NCBI RefSeq assembly: GCF_040954835.1
Contig: NC_090698.1
Location: 1,610,501 to 1,674,500, forward strand
Source: Lepisosteus oculatus
Lineage: Eukaryota > Chordata > Actinopteri > Semionotiformes > Lepisosteidae
Direction of reading: 5' to 3'
Length of the DNA: 64,000 nt
How positions within the stretch are numbered: position 1 is the stretch's first letter; each line of letters starts with the position of its first letter. Below the pieces are notes generated by a model that was given only the letters and a program-made list of their open reading frames with translations, searched no databases and was not told the origin of the DNA. The translations under genes and the position numbers were made by a program. Positions 1 through 12,200 of this stretch are shown piece after piece.

Positions 1-70
1 GTCTCAGAGCAGAACAGAGCTTTCAGGAGCTGTGCAGAGAGACAGTGCCAAGCGCTGGGCTGAATCCTAC

Positions 71-205
71 CTCGAACAGGCCCTGGCGCTTGGTCAGCGT
101 GTTGCCTTCCATGGTCCAGAAGTTGATGTGCGACTTCCCACAGGTCACAATAAGACCGGCCTCCATGGGATGGAACACAGCAGCCAGGACAGAGTCATTG
201 GAACA
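71..205 (-). CDS. eml2: EML2 exon 11: WD repeat (last exon in window)
   Basis: 135 bases (45 codons), phase 0, acceptor GTGACAG|TGT and donor CGAG|GTAGGA. It encodes CSNDSVLAAVFHPMEAGLIV, then TCGKSHINFWTMEGNTLTKR and QGLFE. TCGKSHxxFW and the KRQGLFE ending are conserved in EML1 and EML2. The KRQ spelling matches EML2 (EML1 has KKQ). The next exon, expected to begin KxEKPK, lies before position 1. Confidence 0.95.
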
Positions 206-3200
206 CTGTCACACGAGTGAAACACAAATACCAAGCTGTTGACTTTAGGAAAGCTGCTGGACCGAACTGACCGTTGTTGTCCGTCGTTTACTCTCCCAAC
301 CTGGAAATCGACTCAGCGTGCCGAGTGGCCGACGCGCTGCGCTGTGCCAGAGGGCAGAGCTGTTCTGGTGCTTCGCTAACCGCACAGCGCTGCCTGGGGA
401 ATCCCAGTCACACTCGGCTAATGGCTGTGCTGAGCAGGGCTGCCTTTTTAAAATACAGCAGGTCACCTATCCCACCGCAGTCTGCATTCTCAACAGCTAA
501 CGGCAGGGCCCAAACACACATCTGCACTGCGCACATCTTGCATTGTCTACCATGTATTTCTTTTGTTTGTTTTTGGTCTCACTACTACATATGGATTTTT
601 CCACAGCATATTTATGGTTCCTGTTGTCTACACTGTGTGGTGTTGTCTGTTGTACTGTGTGTCCCGAGAGATCAGCGCGATAAAGAATTCCAATGCACAT
701 GTACATATGGCAATAAACTCCTCTACTCTACTTTTTTAGCAGGAACTGGGAAGGCTCCGGCATTTGGTGGCATGCTTAAGGAGTTACAGGTGAACACTGT
801 CATTCAAGCAGCCTGGAGCCTGTCTCATTAACTTCACCTTCACATCCGCGAGCTGCTTCTCTTTCTGCCAGTCCCACACAGTCAGGATGTGGTCGTTTGC
901 ATCATCCACAACGCACAGATTGGCACCACCATTCTGGGCCACAGAGAAGAGAAATGAGCAGAGTCAACACCCCCAACTGCATTTGTATTAGTTCTCACCT
1001 AGATCTATGCTAACTCCAGTACAGTGTGATTCCTTACACTGTACAGAACAATCAGCTGCCTGAACAATCAGTTCCCTCCTTAAGCTGAAATAGCAAATGA
1101 ACAGACCACACAATCTTGTAGGAAATTCAAAACAATACATCAAATTAATGCTCATAACAACCTATTCACATTTTAAAGCATTTAATAAGTCAAAAAGATA
1201 AACAAATGATTTTGAGCAACAGTAAGCTACTAGCTGCTATGAAACGCTGTGGTTTATTCCACCTAAATATTTATTCATTCATGTTATCTGAAATTTGAGA
1301 AGTCAGAAAGCTGAAATCTAATTATGAAATTGGAATTAGTTCCAATAGATGAACTGTTTTTTTCTCAAAAGTATGGATGACTGTAAATGACTGCAAAAAG
1401 TACTTGACCTAAAACTAAACAACAATTTGACTTCTACTAATCAAAAGATAGAAACAAACCAACCTCAGGTATTCAGTAATGTCCTGGCAAGGCTAATGTT
1501 GGTATAAACATCAAGTTACACCTGTAGGACTTACAGACTTGGAGAAGGCCACACACGTGGCCGCCCGATCGATCACCCCCATCCCGATCACGTGCAGAGT
1601 GTTGAGACTGACCGAATCCCACACCCGGACATGGGGGGGCAAGAGCTTGGGGGGGGGGGGTGGATAAGGGAGAAAGAAAACCGGAGTCATGGTCAGTAAC
1701 AGAAGCCCAGAAGGAGCTCAAGCGAGACCCATCCGCCAGCTTTCTTGCTAGAAATCGCAGGACGGCGGTTGTTTCTCATTTGGCAGAACTGCCGATGTCT
1801 TTTGGCATCGGAGTTTATTTTGCTCCATGTTCTCATGAAGCATCACCCAAGACGGGCCTGCGAACAGAATCCGAAATATAACTGGCAGGCAGCCTGGACA
1901 GCCCCCGAGTCTCCACAGTTTGACTGCGTCCGCCGTGACCAGGGAAGCACAGCGAGACATCTCTAACAGCCCAGGCTGGGGGCCCACGTACAGCTCACAG
2001 ACACCCCTCCAGAACAGAATAGGCCTGGGAAGCACAGCGTTTTGAAAAAGTCTTACTGACTGACCCCCCGAGTGTAATACCTTGCCATCTCTGGACGTTC
2101 CAGCTACTTGTCCTGTTGCTACGGTGACCATATCGGGATGGACCCCCAAACTGCAAGAGAGGAACTACTGATTATTTCCAACGTACGCTGCTGAGCGAAT
2201 GAGTCCCTGCTGGGTGACTTCCCCAACAGCACCTTTTTGTTTCTGTACACAGACACTGCACACCCTCCTTCTGAATATTTGCTCTGAGAACGAAGGCAAG
2301 AACGGGGCTGCCTGTTCCCTAGCTCTCAGACATACGGGAGCCACACTGCACTGACACACAGTGTCTGAAGAACACAAGGTGTGATAGCACCGTAAAGCCC
2401 TTTAAGTGGCTACTGCAGTGTACTACGGTAAAACACGTGACAGCCTGGGAAAGGCTGAGCAGAGCAAAGAGCTGTAATTCATGAATGGAAAGGACACAGA
2501 AAATAAAGGCCTGGCGGGGATAACGTATTAAATTATAACACGCACGTGTCTTGGGGAGACAGGAGGAACCCACAGCACCTGTGGAGGATCCACACAAGCT
2601 CCACACAGAAGGGAACGGGCCCCAGACTAACTGCCACATAGTGCTGCGCTCGCTAGCCCAGTTAAAACTGGGGATTCAGGTGCGTCTCGCAGGCCAACGT
2701 TACCATTTGACGTCATCGTTGTGGCCCAGGTAGTGCCGCTGCTGTTGCTCCTCCACGTTGTACAGGACCACCACAGAGGCCACGAAGTACACGACCTCGC
2801 CGGTGGGCAGCAGGTACAGGTTGGAGCGACAGTCTCTGCCTCTGTATCCGTACCTGGGTGCACCCAGTCAAGGCAGATCCGACAATGCTCTAGAGAAACA
2901 CTCGGCCAGATCAGACGAGGGTACAAATGAGGCTGACAAGAAAAACCGTCTTATGAAAAGTGCTGTGTACCTTCTGCAATCTGGCTCTGCGCGGATAAGG
3001 ACTGTAGCCCTTGTGAAAGGAGAGAAAACAAAAGGCTGCTTGTTCATGTCTCATAATTACCTGTACCTTGGCGATTCTTAAAAAACGGATAGTGTGGAGC
3101 CCACTTCTCATTCTCACACAACGGAAACACAAAAATAAGAGCAGGGAGATAGGAAGATGATACCCAATGCTGCAGTGCAAGACGGCGAGGGGCAGATTCC

Positions 3201-6200
3201 CCAGAACTTGAACATTGTGTGTGGGTGCAATTGTTTTAATACTGAGATTGTACCATGCATTTCAGATGTGCCCGCAGTGTTGGTGCCATCACACACACAC
3301 ACAGGGGCATGTCACTGCTCTCTGCTTTTAGCACGCTGTGAAAGTCATTTAAGCCTGGTCCCTCCATTAAAAATAAAAACAGGAGTTCAACAGCAACTCA
3401 GTTCTGCTGGGATTCCTCCTGTTGGTTCAGAGAAATGCCTTTTGCCTTGATTACGAGCCAAGGGCTAAATTAAACGACCCCAGTAAACAGGCTCACTAAT
3501 GCTGTATAGTGACCTTGGCTGTTTCTCAGGGGCTTTATTAATCCTCTTCTGGAGCGATTATTGAGTGAAAACTCACATCCACCTATGCAAGGGGTCAAAG
3601 GTCAACCGCTTAACGCACTTGCCAGGCTACAGGCAGTTTACATTTATTGGTGCTGGTTAAGAATGAAAGCAAAACCCACACAGAGGAAAATGCAGTCTGT
3701 CTGCTGTACACCTCTTTTTCGCAAGCTCTCACTAAAAAAAAAAACACAACATACGCAATTCAATTACGCCACATGTTGGAAACTCAAGGGGTGATTGTCA
3801 AAGCTTCTGGCGATATCTGCTCCAACCTTCCTGGCTAGGCTCAAAGGTCAAAATCTACTCATGAGACAAGGAGAAATAGTGTTCTGTAATGAAATAGAGG
3901 GCTGCATCTGAGTTAGCAGAGGGCCAAAGCAGAGCCGGCCTCAACCAGGAAAAGGATACACCCACTGCATCTTGAGCTTGTGCTCTGGCAGGTCTTGCTT
4001 GCCATCCAGGCTGTAGGTGCCTCTCAGCCGGTCGGGCAGGTGCATGGTGACCGGGCGGCCGCGCACAAACATCTTCACATGGCCATCGTCTGGGGGGGGA
4101 GGGGGGTACACACAAGGCTATTCAACAGGTGGATGTCACTCTGCAGTTAGGAGGTGCACAGAGCACCGCCAAGTAACACAGGTGCCCCTACAAGCACAGC
4201 AGAAGATCCCCGCATCTCGGCCACACCCACTCACACCACCTTCCCCTCACATTCATCACAAACAACGGCAGGTTGCATTGGACACCTTGCGGAAAATGTA
4301 CGCTTAATGCCGCTTTCATGTTCAACATTGTTGCAAAATGTTGCATCTTTAACCTTAGTTTCTGCACTATTTCAGCCAGCAGCCACATCACCCTGCAACT
4401 CACAGCTGGCAGCCCCCCTGAAGCCCAGCAGGTGTGAGCCTGGTCAGTACCTGGATGGGAGACCTCCTGGGAAAAACTAAGGCTGCTGCTGGAAGAGGTG
4501 TTAGTGGGGCCAGCAGGGGGTGCTCACCCTGCGGTCCATGTGGGTCCTAATGCCCCAGTATAGTGACGGGGACACTATACTGTAAACAGGCGCCGTCCTT
4601 CGGATGAGACGTAAAACCGAGGTCCTGACTCTCTGTGGTCATTAAAAATCCCAGGGTGTTTCTGGAAAAGAGTAGGGGTGTAACCCCGGTGTCCTGGCCA
4701 AATTTCCCATTGGCTCTTACCAATCATGGCCTCCTAATAATCCCCCTCTATGAATTGGCTTCATTACTCTGCTCTCCTCCCCACTGAGAGCTGATGTGTG
4801 GTGAGCGTTCTGGCGCACTATGCCTGCCATCGCATCATCCAGGTGGGGCTGCACACTGGTGAGGCTGGAGGGGATCCCCATTACCTGTAAAGCGCTTTGA
4901 GTGGAGTGTCCAGAAAAGCGCTATATAATTGTAAGCAATTATTAATTATTATTATTATTTTAAGGGCCAGTAATTTTGTATTTAAACACTTCAAGGTGAC
5001 ATGATCTGATTGTTAGCAGGACCAGCGCACTAGACAAGGGAAATGCGCAGGGCCCATACAGCGCCTGCTCCACTTTTCTCAATAGAGACTGGCCGGCCGG
5101 CAGACTGCTGCTCCTGAAGGGAAAAAAAAACATTCTTCATGACTTCCAGCTCTGCTCACCCCCTCCATGGTCTGTGCCGGCCAGAGCCTAGGAAAGCCTC
5201 GGAAGGCTTTGTCCTGGATAATTGGGTCATTAAAAATGAACGAGGCTTCCATTATAGAAGCAAATTAGGTCTACAAAAACACTATGGACTGCTTTTCTTT
5301 GACTATGACTGGGAGTGCCACTGTTCCCCAGACTGAACAGAAATAAGTGCACTTCATTGTCAAAGTGATGTCCTCTTTCCTCGTGTTCCTCTCAAGTTCT
5401 GCGGCTGGGCTGCGGGCATCATTAGTAATCTGGTGCCGTTGCCATCCTCATTCCTCTTCTGCTGCTCTGTTTTATTCTGGCTGGACTCCACAGAGCAGAG
5501 CGCGAACCTGCGAGGCAACGTAACTCTCCAGCCATGTGATTCAAACTTACCAGCACTAAAGGTGGTTTCTTTGGATTTGCTAGAGAAAGAGAGAAAAAAC
5601 AGACAGGGATTAATGGTGCACTCGCCATTCCCCCTGTACAAGTGCAATCCTCCACGTGAGCATCACTTGCAGGTGGGAATTCATTTTCATCTCCGTTCTC
5701 ACAGTCCTGTCACCATCTTTATATTAATAAAGCTGCACTGGAAATTATTTCTGAAGTGCCTGGAAAGAGCACAGTGAAAAAGACCTTTGCACTGTTTGGA
5801 AAATGCAGCATTATTTTGTACTTCAAATTCTATTAATCACAGAAGCACTGTCCTCAGAATGTTCCCACGACAGACTGAACGCTCTAACCCTACACATTTC
5901 AAAATCTTCCACATCTAACAGAGAAACTCGACTCTACCCAGCCAGTTAATAAAATAATAAAACAGACTGAACTGACAACACGTGTCTAACAGACACCATT
6001 AAAAGCTAATTCTGACAGACACGTGAGCCTGGTACCATCTGGCCAATATCTGTGAAAATGGTCGTGCTCACGTGTGCCTGTGTGGATTTGGCTTTTTCAC
6101 AGTTAAGGTGTACAGAACCCGATTCTTTGAACTGTTAACAAGATGCAAAACCAGGAAAAGGAAGTTACAACCAACAATGGGGGATCTTTTAAAGATAATT

Positions 6201-9200
6201 TTGAATTCATTTTTTTTTTTAAGATCTGATCTGGATTAAATTTGACTGTGCTCAATATATATCAATATATATCAGAGGAAGGAAAGAGCTTCTCGAAGAT
6301 AGCTCATGTGAGAACCGACGAGATAAGACAACAAAGCGTGCGGAAAGCAGCGTGCGCCAGGCATGTGGTCAGCACTACCGCCCTGTGGCTGGAGCAGATT
6401 TATTTCCTGCTTGGGGGATGTCTGTATGGAGCTTGCATGCTCCATCTGCGGTTCTTCCTCAGGCTCCAATTTCCTCCCTGTTCCAGAAAATGTGCAGTTT
6501 AGGTTTGCCCGGCTGCTCTTAATTCTTTCTGGGGGTGGGGGATGGAGGGGCAATTTTTTAATTAGTAGCCATTCTGATGCTTGCAGAAAACTAATGACAC
6601 AACTGCTGTCAATGCAATTCTGCGAGTGTGCGCGCCTACACTGCAAATTATAAAGATCTATGAAATCCCACAGGGCCAGGCAGACAGTATGTCGATTTCC
6701 CATAACCTGCTCATGGAAAAATCGCCCAGGCGTCAGCTTAAAAGCCATGTGGTTCTGTCAGTGTGTTTGACATGCAGGGGGATGAGGACACAGGACCAAC
6801 ATTAAAGGCTACAGAGGCCACAGTCTGTGGTGACTGCTGGGAAGCCAGGATTTGTAGGTACCATTTTAGCTTTCCTGATTTTACTTAATATATTAAGTAA
6901 GAAATATTTTGTCACATAACTAACACTTGTGGAAGCATAGCACATATTACATATTACACAATCACATATTTGAGGTAGGATTTACAAACAGAAGCAGTGA
7001 CCACACCTACTGAAAATCCCACAAGAGCACAGTGTTTCTTCAGTCATGTGCAGGTCTGAGTCTGAAGGACTTTATTGTACAGACCAGAGGAAAGACTGTG
7101 GTTGTTTGCAAGCATCTGACCGGAAAATGCTTTTACCGGCCGCTGAGTTTTGCGTGCCTTTGCAACTCTTCCTTCGACGACACATTCTGGCTTAATGGAG
7201 CTGCATAATATCAGCTCCCTTGTTTCTGTTTTCTACCCTGACCGCACTTCAGTTAAAACCCAGGAGCTTTGTGGCTTAACTTAATAACTTCTAACACTGC
7301 AAGAGCTCTCTCTCCAAATAGAGCCAGGCTAAAATATTTCAGCGGTAATAAGTTATATTGTATCTTCTTCCTGATTTTTGTTTTTACCGCTTCCAGAGAG
7401 CAAGGAGCATGTTTTGTGCCCAGATCTTTAAAAGCCCTGGAAGAAAATGCAGGCTCAGAGTTTAGAGTGCGAACTAACATGGTGCACTATTATCTTCACG
7501 CTCTGTAACAGATCTCGATACAGTGCTAGGGAGGAGAGGTGGAAAAGGCATTTGTTTATATTGTTCCAAACAGTGTTTTGGCAAGAAACCAAAAATGGTT
7601 TCTCCTATTTGACTACAAAGCTACATATTTAGTTACAGGCCATCTAACTACTCAGACCTCCCTTTGGCAGGAGATAAGACGTTAACCCCCCCACCCATCG
7701 TGGACTCCTCAGCCCGAGCTTGGTTTGTACGCCTGTTACAGCACGAGCAGGATCGTGAGCTACACCACCGCAAGCAGGGATAACACTTCCAAAGCAAAAG
7801 CAAATAAATGACAGGAGATGCATCAAACATGGATTTCCAGAGCAGAGTATGTGTCCAGTAATTAGATTTGACTTAAACGGGGCAAAACAAAAGCCAGTGA
7901 CTAGTTTTCTTTTTCTAAAGTCTGCAGAGTGGAACCCATTTCTCTTTTCTTAGACTAGAGCAACCTTAAGGAATAGTGGGAGGCAGGCTGTCCTGACGTG
8001 GAATCTACAGTTCCAAAACCACTAATTGCACAGCAAAACAAACAGCAGCAGGAAGACAAGGAGCAAACTGGGAAGAAGCGCTGGCTGTCCGCTGCCGATT
8101 CAGCCTTTTGAATGGCGCAAGCTTCCCTCCAGGTCTCTCTTCACAGCTGACGCCCCACACGGTGTGCTCACTGCGTCCTCAGAAACACCAGTCCACTAGC
8201 TCAGAGCCGAACACCAGCAGACAGAACTGAACTTCAGTTCAGCTTCCTTCGGGAGAAACGCACAGCAGACCGCCTCAAGAAAGGAAATCAAGGAACTGGA
8301 AACCAAGTTTCCACCTTTAAAAAAGTGTGAATTGATTTTGTAAAAAGGGAGTGAAAAATAAGTCTCACTTAGAAACTGAAAGTTTAATCCAGTGTTTACT
8401 CAAGGTCTGGACACAGGATTACAAAACAGCCAGGTCTGCATGCAGCCCACTGTCCTGTTGTGCACTATTAAGCCATTGATCCATTAACCCGCAATTTCAG
8501 GATCGATACAGCCAGGAAATGGAATTTTTAAATGTATTACAATCAGAGATGGGGGGGGGGCATCCATAAGCTACTCCACAGAGGTCTTTCTTCCCATCTA
8601 TTTACTGTATCTAATTACTTTTCTTTTCAATGCTTGTGACAAAGAAAGTATTTTTCAGCAGTTTCTTTGTTTTTCTCTGAATTCATTGCTCGTGCACTTT
8701 CATTAAATGAACAATAAAGCTTAATATATTTTGTGCAACCTTCTAAGTCAAAGGAAGCGAAAGTAGCTACTCTTAACATTTAAAAAAAAACTAATGACAG
8801 TACTGTATGATGTGAAATGTGTGCTGCCATTCCAGGATCTTTGCTTTAAACAGTCTTGGATAATCTACACTGCTGGACGCAAATTCAGGATCCTGTGCAC
8901 AGCACAAGAAAGCTGATAAGGTGGGTTTTAGGAAGCACCAGGACTGTATTGCAGTAAAAGAAGGGAGGGAGGGAAGAAACCAAATTTCAAAGGGATCGCA
9001 GGGCTGAAAGGGCAAGAAAACTTGGCATGTTTCCCCAACGAGCACATTCTCATCCGACTGGATCGGTCCCAGCAGAACTGAGAGCCAGATCTACCCTATC
9101 CTTCCCCTCCCGCAGGCTTTTCCAGAACAAATAAAAAGGTTTGTCTCCAGTACATAAATGACACGACTACCTTTTTTCTTTACTGTCACGAGTAATTATC

Positions 9201-12200
9201 TTTCTGTATAGGTGCCTTAACAATAAAGCATTATTGACCTGCGAGTATAATGTGTCAGCCAGCTGACAACATCCAACCTACTAACTGAAGATTTTGATAT
9301 ATTAAATTGACACACAGAAACTCAACACAGCATGTTCTCATTTCCCTGCTTCAGAATGCAAGCACTTTAAACCTGGATTTCCAGTGTCTGACATTTCCTT
9401 TACTCATGGGAGCCTTGAATTAGTATCTTCATGTACAAAATCATTAAAATGTCATCTAAAGCTGTGAAAACTCAATACAGGAGAAATCAGAAAATAAAGT
9501 GGTGGTTAAGCTTTTAAGGAAGAACAGTCTAGTAGTAGTTCAGGCAAGAGATTTGATGTGAGCAAGCAACATAGTTCCCATGAAATTTTCATTTATGTAA
9601 ACGCTTAAACAAATGTCATGCAGTGTCACCATGTCCAGAGCTCTGTCTTCTTTTCCACTGTGGCTTGGGATTCATTTTGAGGATGAAAGAAATCAATGTG
9701 CACTGACAATATTGAACAGTATGTGTCTGAAAAAACTAATTACCCCATTGCATAACACTAATCCCTTAGGTTGTAGGTTTAAAGTTCTAATGTCATTGTG
9801 GAACACTATAATTATATATATTTAGAAAAGCATAGTAAAAGTTGAGAGCACAGCTTTTTACTACAAAATGTCACACAAATCACTTAAAAACAAGCAGCTG
9901 TGGTGATGCTGCTATTATTAGTTCTGCTACTTCATATGTTAAAGAAATTAGTTTACCATGTTTTCTACTTCTCCTCATGACTATACTTCAGCAAAACCCA
10001 TCATGATTTTTAAAGTCTGTTATAATTATTAAGTGCAGATTAAACTACTGTGCAAGCTCACACAGAGAGAGTTCTACTTCATCGCTGATGGCCTAGCTGC
10101 AGCTTCAGAGAGCGAGCTCATTAGAACAAACAAACCAGAAAAACCACACCAGGATGTTCTCAAAAGTACACAGAGCTAGACTGTATAAAACAGAACCCCT
10201 CTGACATGCAAATGCAAGTTAAAAAAATGAGCTCCACAGCTACATACACATGAATTCTTCCCACAACTTTAGCAAAAGGACAAAAAGTTTACGGGCAAGA
10301 GATTTACCTGGATCCCTTTTTCATGGCGAGTGGTGTAGTGTAACAAAGAAGAGCAGAACTTCAAACAGACTGCTTCAGCCTTCCCTGTTGTTTCAGTGAA
10401 CTCCAGATCCTAGTATATATATAGAAGGCTCACATGGCCCTGTGAGCCAATAGCAGGCCACTTCCTGACTAACCCTGCCTGCCTGACGCCACTCCCACTG
10501 CCTGCAACTCTGTGGGCCGTCTGCCTGCCTTCATGAGGACAGGGGAGGGAGTGGCCGGCTCATGAGAGAGCTCACATCTAACTTCATTTACAACGTAATA
10601 CAGCATGATTATGGCTGCCTTGCCTTGTCTTGTTTATTTCTGCAACAATACCCAGGTGGTAGGGGATGAATTAACTATCAACTATGCTGGACTCTGTGAG
10701 CTGAAGGTGGAGGTGTAGATTTACTATTACATGCCTTTAAAACTGCAATCAATCAATCAATGAAAGAACTCCTTTTAGAGTTAAGGTGTCTTTTTAAGAG
10801 CAAGCTGCGTCTGTGAATTATGGGAATGAATATTAGCTCTCGTCATTCATTCCCATCATTCCTCTCTATCAAATCTTTTGTTAGGGCACACTCTGCCATT
10901 TTTGCATTATTTGTTCTCACTGCGAGGAATTCAAAATAACTGGATTTTCAAGGGCAGGTTTACAGTGGCTATGCGTCACGAGCCTATAGTCCATGTCCAG
11001 TATGCATTCTTACACTCCGTGTGCTGAGTGCTTTCGCCCAGTATGACCCTGCCCTGTGTCTGTGTGCCCTGGAGAACTGTTCCAGTCATCAATATCCCAA
11101 CTGGGCTGGTGGGCTGGGAGCAACAGTCAATTAGGTGCTGAACAGCCACCGTCCCACAGTTCTCACCCCCTGTGCCACCCATGACTAAAAGCCTTAGCAG
11201 AACAATTCACCCATGAAGGAAACAGAGCTCAGGGAACACAATTAAAATGGAAAAGATTTGAATATTGGCAACTGAAGTGTCGGCATACCTTTTGTGATTT
11301 TATAGCCAGCAGCCATAATCACTCTGCGACTCACAACACTTGTATATAATAACATGTACGTGTGTTTCCTCTGAGTGCTCTGGTTTCCTCCCACTGTCCA
11401 AAGACATACTGGTAGGTCGGTTGGCTCCTGTGAAACCTGGCCCTGGTGTGAGTAAGCGTGTGTCTGTGTCTGGATCTGTGTCTGCCCTGTCTCCCGTCCA
11501 GGCTGTCCCTGCCTTGTGCCTCCTGCTTGTCCTGATGGACTGCGGCCCTCCCACTACCCTGTACTGGATACAGCAGCTAGAAAATGGATACATGGATAGT
11601 AATAGTAACCTGTCATTATAATAATTATTATTACATTTAAATTTTTTACATGTGAATTTTGTGAACCTTGAATATCGCGTTTTGCTTAAAAAGAAGTACA
11701 CTACCCTGGAAGAAGGGCATTGTCCTTGAAAAGACAGATGTCCGTAACTGTGAAGCACCCAACACCTCTCCCCCCTGCTCACAGAAAGGTGTGCCTGTTT
11801 CTGATCAGTACATGTAGAAGGCTTATGGCTCCCAACACTACAGCACTTCACTTCCTGGAGGACGGGGCTGAAGTCACCGACTGACGTTCACTGCTGAAGA
11901 CTGAAAGAGCTAAAGCGTCTTCTTCACCATCTGCTTTCACTAACAAACAAGCTAGTTCACTAAATGCAGTGCAGCTAATGCAGCCATTTCTCCTGAAAGG
12001 GTCAGCTGGCTCTTGCTTGTGCCTCATCTGCTGTCTAATAAAACAGGAAATGACATGCGGAGGCCGTTGTCCCTCGGCGGGGTACGGGCTGCCCGGAGAG
12101 GAGGCCGGCGGTCAGTCACCTGTCCTTCTTCCCGCTGGACGAGCTGCTGGAGGAGGTGGTCCTGCTCCTTGAGTCCGACAGCACCTCCCTCCGCACCGAG

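Larger units (their letters stand above)
5580..11304. other. EML2 intron 4, distal part
   Basis: Intronic sequence hosting the alternative promoter and exon near 10.3 kb. It includes poly-T/A runs, a run of ten G at about 8551-8560 and a (CAAT)n run near 10748. The stretch 4962-5550 in the preceding intron also shows nothing notable. No other gene or clear mobile element was recognised. Confidence 0.5.

Noticed and set aside
6272..6748. 158-codon minus-strand open frame inside EML2 intron 4
   Set aside because: It lies in the intron that separates two exactly phased exons, shows no EML similarity and has no family signature.
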